From positions 1 through 27,591 of IMG/VR virus record IMGVR_UViG_3300020463_001280: 27,591 nt of DNA, one strand, 5' to 3'. Numbering within the stretch: position 1 is the first letter of the stretch; every line of letters starts with the position of its first letter. Under the pieces are notes generated by a model. The model was given only the letters and a program-made list of their open reading frames with translations, was not told the origin of the DNA and searched no databases. The position numbers were made by a program, and so were the translations under genes. The DNA comes from a virus. Of the stretch, positions 1 to 6,108 are shown piece after piece.

Positions 1-78
1 GCAAGGGCATTTAAACGAGGATACAACGTTGCGGCGAGAGTCCATGTGTATCTATTTGGAAACGCAATAGGCACTTAA
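1..78 (+). CDS. 3' end of an unidentified gene (partial)
   Basis: The first frame is open from base 1 and ends in TAA at 76-78, giving 25 C-terminal residues that start ARAFKRGYNV and end LFGNAIGT. The stop lies 10 nt before the next start, and the strong Shine-Dalgarno of that gene begins inside it, so both probably share a transcript. The visible tail is basic and has no motif that I can place in a family. The start lies outside the window. Confidence 0.6.
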   Translation, partial: ARAFKRGYNVAARVHVYLFGNAIGT

Positions 79-88
79 GGAGGCCATT

Positions 89-430
89 ATGAGATTATTA
101 ATAGCGATACTAATTTTATTTACTGCGGTAGCAGTTTACACAGATGCGAATGCAGGCGAATGGCAAGACAAACCAATCGTTTGTGCTAACGAATCTGAAA
201 TAAAACAAGGGTTGGCAAATAGAGGAGAAATTAAACTATTTGAGTCAATCCAAATAACACCTGTACGTGATACAACTGGATTGTCAGAGATTCCGGTATA
301 TTTACCGCTGTCAATATACGTCAGTCCAAAAACAAAAACGTATACAATAATAGAGTACCATCCTGGTTATGATACTTACTGTATCATAAGTTATGGCACG
401 GATTGGAACTTAATTGGAGAACAACTATGA
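89..430 (+). CDS. Small secreted/periplasmic protein, function unknown
   Basis: The 113-residue product begins with a basic residue, a hydrophobic stretch (about 3-17) and a likely signal-peptidase site after ANA at residue 22. The mature part is about 90 residues with two cysteines (C32 and C97), which could form a disulfide after export. The start is well supported by AAGGAGG at 77-83, five bases before ATG. The stop overlaps the next start as ATGA, so translation is probably coupled. I do not recognise a domain. A role at the host envelope is an inference from the signal peptide only. Confidence 0.8.
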   Translation: MRLLIAILILFTAVAVYTDANAGEWQDKPIVCANESEIKQGLANRGEIKLFESIQITPVRDTTGLSEIPVYLPLSIYVSPKTKTYTIIEYHPGYDTYCIISYGTDWNLIGEQL

Positions 431-804
431 AGGACTTGTTTAATAAAGTCAAAGATACGTTGACTGGGAAAAAGAAAGATCCCGGTGAACTTACACATAA
501 GGAATTGATGGCTAAAGAAAAAGAACAAGCCACAAAAGAAGGAAAACCGTGGGTTGGAGTATTGAATACTCACGTTAATAAAGAAAACATAAGAAATGGA
601 TTCTTTGAACTAGATTGGAATAATGAGTTTATTGAACAATTATTAGATGCTGGTTACAAAGGAGAAACAAACGAAGAGATTGTTGACGGCTGGTTTAAAG
701 ACATAGCAAGAAACGTTCTTGCTGAAGAAGGTATGGACGAAGACAGACCCGCAGGATATATTAAAACAGACAATCTTGGAGATGGGAAAGCAGAGGTAAA
801 ATAA
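427..804 (+). CDS. Conserved marine-phage protein of unknown function
   Basis: I place the start at ATG 427, which overlaps the upstream TGA (ATGA) and has GGAG just upstream. The longer alternative at 403 would lie inside the previous gene. The product is 125 residues, with a lysine-rich N-terminus (about 1-40) and a more compact part (about 45-115) containing PWVGVLNTHVNKEN, RNGFFELDW and a WFKDIARNV helix. From memory, similar short acidic proteins with this NTHVNK...GFFELDW core occur in T4-like marine phages without an assigned role. Its stop overlaps the next small ORF by one base. Nothing suggests catalysis. Confidence 0.8.
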   Translation: MKDLFNKVKDTLTGKKKDPGELTHKELMAKEKEQATKEGKPWVGVLNTHVNKENIRNGFFELDWNNEFIEQLLDAGYKGETNEEIVDGWFKDIARNVLAEEGMDEDRPAGYIKTDNLGDGKAEVK

Positions 805-953
805 TGACGTATCCAGAATTAATTTATTCGGACATTTGGTTTTATATCGATTATGCAATTATGATTGCAGGAGTATTTTTTCTATATAAAATTGCAAGAA
901 ATTTAAGAATGATACTAAAAGAAATGTGTCATATCGGAAAAAAGATTAAGTAA
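804..953 (+). CDS. Small single-pass membrane protein
   Basis: This 49-residue ORF runs from ATG 804, sharing its A with the upstream TAA, to TAA 951-953, whose last base is the first base of the next ATG. It fills what would otherwise be a 150-base gap. Residues about 11-30 are hydrophobic and aromatic (IWFYIDYAIMIAGVFFLYKI) and form one likely transmembrane helix, followed by a basic tail ending GKKIK. The exact stop/start sharing on both sides supports a real coupled gene. Function is unknown. Confidence 0.65.
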   Translation: MTYPELIYSDIWFYIDYAIMIAGVFFLYKIARNLRMILKEMCHIGKKIK

Positions 954-1171
954 TGAGTACTGATATATTAGGTTATAGTTCACATGATTGGCGTAAGAAT
1001 ACAGATGATGCTATTGTGGTTTCTTCTAATATAGGAATACAATTAGAAGTCAATAAAAGCAAAGTAATCTTTACTAATCCTAAAACACTTAAAACTGAAG
1101 AAGTAGATGTTTCAAGACTTGTTAGAGTGTTTGTGAATAATAGAGATGATCTAAAAAGGAGTGTGAAATGA
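953..1171 (+). CDS. Small hypothetical protein
   Basis: A 72-residue protein starting at an ATG that overlaps the upstream TAA by one base and ending in a TGA that overlaps the next ATG (ATGA). The N-terminus contains GYSSHDWRKN and the remainder is predicted beta-rich (IQLEVNKSKVIFTNPKT, then VDVSRLVRVFV). I recognise no family. Its position in an unbroken chain of coupled genes, with a coding-like composition, supports a real gene. Confidence 0.7.
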   Translation: MSTDILGYSSHDWRKNTDDAIVVSSNIGIQLEVNKSKVIFTNPKTLKTEEVDVSRLVRVFVNNRDDLKRSVK

Positions 1172-1899
1172 GTTTAATTAGAATTAAAAGTTTTCATCCA
1201 TTAACTGAGTTTAGTCCTAGTTGGAATATTCCTATTTGGTTGACACAATGGTCTGAACCAGAAAAGGTTGATGTGGTTAGAAAGACTGTAGAAGACGATG
1301 AAGAAAATATTCTAAAAGAGTTTGACTATGCTAATAGTGGTGGTACTGGATTAGGTCCGGACGATATTACTACACGATTCGGCAAATATAATGTATTCAT
1401 AAGATACGAAAAGGTGCCTGAAGTAACAGGACTTTTGAAATTTTTACAATATAGTTACTTGCAGTATGTTACAACACAACAGATAGAACTTAAAGAACTT
1501 AAAATAGTTTCTTGGGCAAACATAATTAAGCAAGGACAACAAATGGAAAGTCATGCACACGGATCTCAACCTGACAGTTATCTAAGTGGTAACATACATT
1601 TAGATGAATATCAAAGCAAAACAACGTATCATTCTCCATATGATGTGTTAAGCAAGATATCGTTACCTAACCAAAAAGGAGGCAACACTTTATTTCCAAG
1701 TTATTGTCCGCATTATACAGATAAGCACGACGAAGCAAAGAAAAGAGTTAGTATAGCATACGATTTGAGATTAAAAGGTACGTTTGATGAAGATGAATTC
1801 AAGTGTGTTGATTTTATGAATCAAGCAATACTTGACGAAATTAACAAAAAACGAGCAGATGAATTAGCAAAACAAAAAAAAGAAGTTGACACAAAGTAA
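1168..1899 (+). CDS. Putative 2OG-Fe(II) oxygenase-like protein (CHP02466/2OG-FeII_Oxy_5 type)
   Basis: The 243-residue protein carries SHAHGSQPDSYLSGNIHLD (about 128-146), which resembles the HxH...SG strand of the CHP02466/PF13759 group of phage and bacterial 2-oxoglutarate-dependent oxygenases. GGNTLFPSYCPHY follows near 171-183 (possible distal iron histidine H182) and KKRVSIAYDLR near 191-201 (possible 2OG-binding arginine R193). These assignments are by eye. The family would use Fe(II), O2 and 2-oxoglutarate to hydroxylate an unknown substrate. AAGGAG lies 7 nt before ATG. The last codons hold the -35 box of the promoter for the next gene. The C-terminal 40 residues are charged and lysine-rich. 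Confidence 0.65.
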   Translation: MSLIRIKSFHPLTEFSPSWNIPIWLTQWSEPEKVDVVRKTVEDDEENILKEFDYANSGGTGLGPDDITTRFGKYNVFIRYEKVPEVTGLLKFLQYSYLQYVTTQQIELKELKIVSWANIIKQGQQMESHAHGSQPDSYLSGNIHLDEYQSKTTYHSPYDVLSKISLPNQKGGNTLFPSYCPHYTDKHDEAKKRVSIAYDLRLKGTFDEDEFKCVDFMNQAILDEINKKRADELAKQKKEVDTK

Positions 1900-1914
1900 T
1901 AAGGCAGTTATAAT
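1886..1914 (+). promoter_or_regulatory. Consensus sigma70 promoter for the exonuclease gene
   Basis: TTGACA at 1886-1891 and TATAAT at 1909-1914 are separated by exactly 17 bp, a full match to the bacterial housekeeping promoter. The usual start point 6-7 bases after the -10 box falls at 1920-1921, on the ATG of the exonuclease, so the transcript would be leaderless or nearly so. Confidence 0.75.
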
Positions 1915-1920
1915 AAAGAC

Positions 1921-2907
1921 ATGAAGTACATACTCGTAGACACCGCAAACACATTCTTTCGTGCAAGACATATTATACGTGGCAATCTAAATGAAAAGAT
2001 TGGCATGGCGTTGCACGTTACTTTCAATAGCATTAGAAAAGCATGGAAAGACTTTGATGCTGATCATGTTGTATTTTGTTTAGAAGGTAGGAGTTGGCGT
2101 AAAGATGTTTATGCTCCTTACAAAAGAAATAGAAGTGATGCACGAGCAATTCTTACTCCGGCACAACAAGAGGAAGAAGAAGTATTCTGGGAAACATTTG
2201 ACGAGTTTAAAAACTTTGTTTCTGATAAAACAAATTGTACAGTATTGCAAAATGAAAATTTAGAAGCAGATGATTTAATTGCAGGTTGGGTACAAGCACA
2301 CCCTAATGATGATCATGTTATTATTAGCACTGATGGTGACTTTGCACAACTTATCGCAAGTAATGTTACACAGTATAATGGTGTGAGTAATACAACTATT
2401 ACACACGAAGGATACTTTGATGACAAAGGCAAGAAAGTTATTGATAAAAAGACAGGCAAAGAAAAAGCGGCTCCGAATCCACAATGGTTATTATTTGAAA
2501 AATGTATGAGAGGCGATACTAGTGATAATGTATTTTCTGCATATCCAGGCGTAAGAGTAAAAGGCACAAAGAACAAGGTTGGATTACAAGAAGCATTTGC
2601 AGACAAAGATAGCAAAGGTTACAGTTGGAATAACATGATGTTACAACGTTGGGTTGATCATGAAGGTGCAGAACATAGAGTACTTGATGACTATGCAAGA
2701 AATGTAACACTTTGTGACTTGACTGCACAACCACAAAATATTAGAAAAATTATAAATGATACAATAGAAGATGCTACTGAAACACCTAAAGAAGTAAGTC
2801 AAGTTGGCATTAAACTTATGAAGTTCTGTGCAAAACATGATATGGTTAAAATAAGCGAACAAGCACAAAGTTTCAGTGAACCACTAAATGCGAGGTATGT
2901 AATATGA
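1921..2907 (+). CDS. rnh: T4 RNase H-like 5'-3' exonuclease / flap endonuclease
   Basis: A 328-residue FEN-family nuclease, close to T4 RNase H (about 305 residues), which removes lagging-strand RNA primers and flaps. Acidic metal-binding motifs appear in the expected order: VDTAN (D7), CLEGRSWRKDVYAPYKRNR with E55 and the basic helical-arch residues (53-71), EADDLIAGW (115-123), STDGDFAQL (136-144) and RGDTSDNVFSAYPG (197-210), the last resembling the helix-turn-helix region that T4 RNase H also has. It probably acts at the replication fork. Expression can start from the perfect promoter at 1886-1914. No good Shine-Dalgarno is properly placed before ATG. The stop overlaps the next ATG (ATGA). 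Confidence 0.9.
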   Translation: MKYILVDTANTFFRARHIIRGNLNEKIGMALHVTFNSIRKAWKDFDADHVVFCLEGRSWRKDVYAPYKRNRSDARAILTPAQQEEEEVFWETFDEFKNFVSDKTNCTVLQNENLEADDLIAGWVQAHPNDDHVIISTDGDFAQLIASNVTQYNGVSNTTITHEGYFDDKGKKVIDKKTGKEKAAPNPQWLLFEKCMRGDTSDNVFSAYPGVRVKGTKNKVGLQEAFADKDSKGYSWNNMMLQRWVDHEGAEHRVLDDYARNVTLCDLTAQPQNIRKIINDTIEDATETPKEVSQVGIKLMKFCAKHDMVKISEQAQSFSEPLNARYVI

Positions 2908-3383
2908 CAAAATTAAAAGCGAATCCAATTGTCAACGGCAAGTTTTGGATTATAGAGCAAGATGGTGAACGTGTAGGTACACTCACTAAAAATAACGATA
3001 AAACATTTATGTATTGTTGCGACACTGGTACAAGTTTCTTTGAAAATGAAAGACAACTTAATAACACATTTGATGATATCAATTGGGGTACTAGTCTAAG
3101 CGACAAAGACAAAGACACTAAAAAAGAAGTACATACATATCCAACAAGTGTAAAACCTTTTAATCAAATGTATGATGTAAAACGTAAACTACCTTTGTTT
3201 ACCAAGAGTAAAAAAAGCAAAAGTTTATATTGTGCAGGTTATTATATTATTAGATTTGATAAAGGTTGGGTAAGAAGTTTTTGTCCTAAATTAGTTACTA
3301 TTGAAAATTATGAATCTAAAGGCCCTGTTAGAACTGAAATAGTAATGAGACAGGAGTTAAGTAAGGCTAATGCAAACAAATAA
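2904..3383 (+). CDS. Conserved marine T4-like phage protein, unknown function
   Basis: A 159-residue, basic, beta-rich protein starting at an ATGA overlap with the exonuclease stop. The C-terminal half is the most recognisable part: KPFNQMYDVKRKLPLFTKSK (about 84-103), then GYYIIRFDKGWVRSFCPKL. From memory, this core recurs next to the exonuclease in marine T4-like phages with no known role. The tight coupling suggests a function in replication or nucleic-acid handling, but this is inference. No catalytic motif is visible. Confidence 0.8.
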   Translation: MTKLKANPIVNGKFWIIEQDGERVGTLTKNNDKTFMYCCDTGTSFFENERQLNNTFDDINWGTSLSDKDKDTKKEVHTYPTSVKPFNQMYDVKRKLPLFTKSKKSKSLYCAGYYIIRFDKGWVRSFCPKLVTIENYESKGPVRTEIVMRQELSKANANK

Positions 3384-3621
3384 ACCTATTAATACAACGC
3401 CATTACAACTGTTTATAGAGCAAGTAAAAGGTGCTGATGTATCTAATCAACAAGAGATTAGAATGCCTTTACAACAGGCTAAACAATTAGCCTTTACAAT
3501 AGGCGAAATAGAAGCACGTTTACACGGCACATTAGAACAGTTTGTAAGTAATACCGTAGGAAAAATAGAAGCAACACCAATTGACGTTTCTATGGACGGC
3601 GGTGGATTTAAAGAAGAATAA
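3370..3621 (+). CDS. Small conserved phage protein
   Basis: An 83-residue protein whose start overlaps the previous gene by 14 bases. AAGG is present a few bases before the ATG. The middle (about 30-65) is predicted alpha-helical (MPLQQAKQLAFTIGEIEAR), and the C-terminus is glycine-rich and acidic (DGGGFKEE). It looks like a small helical accessory protein, but I recognise no family. It ends the exonuclease transcription group and is followed by an AT-rich gap with a hairpin and a late-promoter-like octamer. Confidence 0.75.
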   Translation: MQTNKPINTTPLQLFIEQVKGADVSNQQEIRMPLQQAKQLAFTIGEIEARLHGTLEQFVSNTVGKIEATPIDVSMDGGGFKEE

Positions 3622-3640
3622 CAATAATCCTCACATTATA

Positions 3641-3648
3641 GATAAATA
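3641..3648 (+). promoter_or_regulatory. Late-promoter-like octamer GATAAATA
   Basis: GATAAATA matches the T4-type late promoter form NATAAATA and sits in the only intergenic space of this stretch, 33 bases before the next ATG. In AT-rich DNA the motif also occurs by chance, for example inside the kinase-like gene near 19420, so this is tentative. Confidence 0.35.
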
Positions 3649-3680
3649 TATACGTAGTTAATTAATAGGATTACGTATAT
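3648..3680 (+). other. Hairpin in the leader of the 3682 gene
   Basis: ATATACGTA (3648-3656) and TACGTATAT (3672-3680) are perfect inverted copies, giving a 9-bp stem with a 15-base loop. The second arm ends one base before the ATG at 3682. The only Shine-Dalgarno-like bases (AGGA, 3667-3670) lie in the loop. This could modulate translation of the next gene. It lacks the U-tract of an intrinsic terminator. Confidence 0.5.
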
Positions 3681-3681
3681 T

Positions 3682-3975
3682 ATGAGTAGACCAAAACCAA
3701 CGATTATATTAGAACACGTTAACAAGAAGAATTATAAGAGTGATCAGATTCTTCAAAGCGAAGCCATATGGGCAGTGTTCTATAAAGCGAAACCGTTTAA
3801 CCTAAAGACCAGCAATGTAATTACAAACTATCCTGGTCCTAAATATAAAAAAGTATCTTTTAGTAATCCCGGCCATGCACACAATCTTGCAAAAAAACTT
3901 AACAGCCTTTTTGAAGTTAAAGACTTTGAAGTTTATAAATTAACTCAAGGAACAGTAGTAAAAGAGGAAAAATAA
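3682..3975 (+). CDS. Conserved small phage protein
   Basis: A 97-residue basic protein. The central part, with AIWAVFYKAKPFNLKTS, YPGPKYKKVSFSNPGHAHNL and a following helix, is typical of a short protein that I recall from T4-like marine phages. No function is known to me. The start is the ATG directly after the hairpin at 3648-3680. The gene abuts the thermonuclease gene with no gap, so the two are probably co-translated. The KVSFSNPGHA segment could be a nucleotide- or nucleic-acid-contacting loop, but this is speculative. Confidence 0.75.
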   Translation: MSRPKPTIILEHVNKKNYKSDQILQSEAIWAVFYKAKPFNLKTSNVITNYPGPKYKKVSFSNPGHAHNLAKKLNSLFEVKDFEVYKLTQGTVVKEEK

Positions 3976-4407
3976 ATGTACAAATATCGTTGTAAAATAG
4001 TTAAAGTTATAGACGGAGATACTGTAGACGTAGATATCGATTTAGGCTTTGGTGTATGGATGCACAAAGAAAGAGTCAGAGTACACGGAATAGATACTCC
4101 AGAATCTAGAACTAGAGATAAAGTAGAAAAGAAGTTTGGTCTTTATGCAAAGAAAATTGTACAAGGATTTTTACCTAAAGGATCTATGCAGACATTGGTT
4201 ACAATGAAAGATGCAACAGGAAAATTTGGTAGGATATTAGGTAAGTTTGAAATCCAAGATGGTAAAACTAATACTACTATGATGATGGGTGATTGGATGA
4301 TCAGAGAATCTGTTGCAGTAGCATATGAAGGCCAATCAAAAGATGATATCGAACAAGAGCACCTGGCGAACAGAAAGACACTGATCGAAGCAGGATTGGT
4401 AAAGTGA
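3976..4407 (+). CDS. Thermonuclease (SNase-like) family nuclease
   Basis: A 143-residue protein with the staphylococcal-nuclease fold signature: VIDGDTVDVDIDLGF (11-25), RVRVHGIDTPESR (33-45) and GKFGRILG (82-89). By comparison with S. aureus nuclease, R35, E43 and R86 would be the catalytic residues, and aspartates near 13-20 and D40 would bind calcium. Length fits a single SNase domain. There is no signal peptide, so it should act in the cytoplasm, perhaps on host DNA or RNA or in phage nucleic-acid metabolism. It starts immediately after the previous stop and overlaps the next gene at a GTGA junction. Confidence 0.88.
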   Translation: MYKYRCKIVKVIDGDTVDVDIDLGFGVWMHKERVRVHGIDTPESRTRDKVEKKFGLYAKKIVQGFLPKGSMQTLVTMKDATGKFGRILGKFEIQDGKTNTTMMMGDWMIRESVAVAYEGQSKDDIEQEHLANRKTLIEAGLVK

Positions 4408-4790
4408 ACTGGAAAGAAACATACACAAAAATTTTCCTTAAAGAAGCAGGCATTTCAATCAACAAACAGACCTTAGCAGAGTATATGCCCAAATGGTGGC
4501 AGAATACAAGGAACAAAGAAGAAGGTGGATTGAGACTTACTGATGATGGAATAGAGTTTATAAAGGGTAAACTTGACCTTACAACCTACGATATACCCTT
4601 TCCCCAGGATTTTGAAATGACTACTCAAGTCATTATATTTTTGGACAAGTTTATAGACTGTCCTTATTGGTTAGGCCGTGGAGGTATGATTGTTACTAAA
4701 GAGAAAAAAGCATTAGAATTAAGTCTTTTTAGTGGCGATGTACGTAAATATGGATTAACCAAAGCACTAAAACGAGCAGACGAACACTAA
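4404..4790 (+). CDS. Conserved marine-phage protein (GTG start)
   Basis: A 128-residue protein beginning at GTG 4404, which overlaps the thermonuclease TGA (GTGA). No nearby ATG gives a comparable product. Recognisable segments are NWKETYTKIFLKEAGIS, PKWWQNTR (29-36), GGLRLTDDGIEFI (41-53) and FIDCPYWL near 83-90. The LTDDGIEF segment resembles a winged-helix-like turn, and from memory the protein is conserved in T4-like marine phages without a known function. It ends its transcription unit. The next gene has its own promoter. Confidence 0.75.
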   Translation: MNWKETYTKIFLKEAGISINKQTLAEYMPKWWQNTRNKEEGGLRLTDDGIEFIKGKLDLTTYDIPFPQDFEMTTQVIIFLDKFIDCPYWLGRGGMIVTKEKKALELSLFSGDVRKYGLTKALKRADEH

Positions 4791-4809
4791 AAACGTTGAT
4801 TTTACTAGA

Positions 4810-4830
4810 CATTTTTTTTGAAAAAAAATG
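4810..4830. repeat. A/T palindrome upstream of the ATPase promoter
   Basis: C-A followed by eight T, one G, eight A, then T-G makes a perfect 10-bp inverted repeat around a single G. It lies between the previous stop and the -35 box at 4841. It may act as a weak terminator or as an A/T-rich upstream promoter element. The unit lacks a GC stem. Confidence 0.5.
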
Positions 4831-4840
4831 CATTTTCTGG

Positions 4841-4869
4841 TTGACCTTTTGATAAAGAGGTGCTATTAT
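4841..4869 (+). promoter_or_regulatory. Sigma70-type promoter for the MoxR-like ATPase
   Basis: TTGACC (4841-4846) and TATTAT (4864-4869) are separated by 17 bp. The predicted start near 4876 leaves a leader of about 44 bases. It is nearly a sequence copy of the promoter at 6053-6081 (GGTTGAC, TTTT, TATTATATAA and then AATAAGG are shared), which suggests common control of the two genes. Confidence 0.75.
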
Positions 4870-4919
4870 ATAAACATAATAAGGCACTGAATATGACACA
4901 GAAAAAAAGGAGTACAAAA

Positions 4920-6008
4920 ATGGAAAATCTAGCAGTCCGTCAAGTAAGTCCTAACAATGCTAAGAAGAGCATTTTAAGGGCATTCAAAAAACAAAGACCG
5001 ATCTTTATATGGGGACCTCCAGGTATTGGTAAATCGGATATTGTTTCGCAAATAACAGAAACGTTTGATAATTCACACTTAATTGATATTAGGTTAAGTT
5101 TGTGGGAACCTACAGATATTAAAGGCATACCGTATTATGCTTCTAATGATAACACAATGAAGTGGGCACCTCCGGTTGAATTACCAGATGAGAAGATGGC
5201 TAAGAAATACAAGACTATTGTATTGTTCTTAGACGAAATGAATTCAGCCGCTCCGGCAGTACAGGCCGCGGCTTATCAACTTATTCTTAATAGAAGGGTT
5301 GGTACTTATAAACTACCTGACAACGTTTTGATTGTTGCCGCTGGTAACAGAGAAGCAGACAAAGGTGTTGTATATAGAATGCCTGCTCCGTTGGCTAACA
5401 GATTTGTTCACTTAGAACTTAAAGTGGATTTTGATGATTGGTTTCAGTGGGCAGTTGCAAATGATGTACACCAAGACGTTGTAGGTTATTTGACTTTTGC
5501 AAAGAAAGACTTGTATGACTTTGATCCTAAGAGTCCAAGTAGATCTTTTGCAACACCTCGTTCTTGGTCATTTGTATCCGAATTGCTTGAGGATGACGAT
5601 GACGAGAATACCACTACCGATTTGGTAAGTGGTGCAGTTGGCGAAGGCTTGGCTGTGAAGTTCATGGCGCACCGTAAGGTTGCTTCGAAACTCCCTAACC
5701 CAACAGACATTTTGGCTGGTAAGGTTAAGGATTTAGAGACTAAAGAAATCAGTGCCATGTATTCCTTAACAGTCTCTTTATGTTATGAACTTAAAGAAGC
5801 CTGTGATAAAAAAGATAAGAAGTTTGATACTAAGGTAAACAACTTCTTGAGATTTGCAATGGATAACTTTGAAACTGAATTGGTTGTCATGGGTATCAAA
5901 CTTGCACTTACTCAATATCAATTACCGATTGATCCAGATGAAGTCGAATGTTTCGATGAATTCCACGAAAAATTTGGTAAGTATATCTCGGCGGCACAAT
6001 CAGCCTAA
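4920..6008 (+). CDS. MoxR-type AAA+ ATPase
   Basis: I choose ATG 4920 because AGGAG (4908-4912) lies 7 bases upstream. An in-frame ATG at 4893 and a GTG at 4860 are possible but poorer. The 362-residue product has Walker A GPPGIGKS (32-39), Walker B VLFLDEMNSA (101-110, D105/E106), sensor 1 VAAGN (139-143) and PLANRF (157-162) with a candidate arginine finger. MoxR-family ATPases work with a VWA-domain partner as chaperones that remodel or insert cofactors into target complexes. The next gene encodes such a partner. From memory, this pair is conserved in T4-like marine phages. The gene has its own promoter and terminator. Confidence 0.88.
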   Translation: MENLAVRQVSPNNAKKSILRAFKKQRPIFIWGPPGIGKSDIVSQITETFDNSHLIDIRLSLWEPTDIKGIPYYASNDNTMKWAPPVELPDEKMAKKYKTIVLFLDEMNSAAPAVQAAAYQLILNRRVGTYKLPDNVLIVAAGNREADKGVVYRMPAPLANRFVHLELKVDFDDWFQWAVANDVHQDVVGYLTFAKKDLYDFDPKSPSRSFATPRSWSFVSELLEDDDDENTTTDLVSGAVGEGLAVKFMAHRKVASKLPNPTDILAGKVKDLETKEISAMYSLTVSLCYELKEACDKKDKKFDTKVNNFLRFAMDNFETELVVMGIKLALTQYQLPIDPDEVECFDEFHEKFGKYISAAQSA

Positions 6009-6015
6009 CCAATTT

Positions 6016-6050
6016 AGGGGGAGGATTTTGGTTCTCCCCCTTATCTTTTT
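6016..6050 (+). terminator. Intrinsic terminator after the ATPase gene
   Basis: AGGGGGAG (6016-6023) pairs with CTCCCCCT (6034-6041), extended by one G-T and one A-T pair around a 6-base loop, and is followed by TTATCTTTTT. This is a strong GC stem plus U-tract starting 8 bases after the stop codon. The promoter of the next gene follows 3 bases later. Confidence 0.85.
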
Positions 6051-6052
6051 GG

Positions 6053-6081
6053 TTGACATTTTCCGTTAAATATAGTATTAT
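6053..6081 (+). promoter_or_regulatory. Sigma70-type promoter for the VWA/metallopeptidase-like gene
   Basis: TTGACA (6053-6058), a 17-bp spacer and TATTAT (6076-6081). The start should fall near 6088, leaving about 20 bases of leader. It directly follows the terminator at 6016-6050 and resembles the promoter at 4841-4869. Confidence 0.8.
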
Positions 6082-6108
6082 ATAAGAACAATAAGGAATA
6101 GGCACAAC

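Noticed and set aside
403-426. Start at 403 for the 427-804 gene
   Set aside because: It would overlap the previous gene by 28 bases, whereas ATG 427 gives the usual ATGA junction with GGAG upstream.
4860-4919. Longer N-terminus of the MoxR-like ATPase from GTG 4860 or ATG 4893
   Set aside because: The -10 box of the promoter lies at 4864-4869, so a 4860 start is not on the transcript. ATG 4920 has the best ribosome site. ATG 4893 remains possible but weaker.
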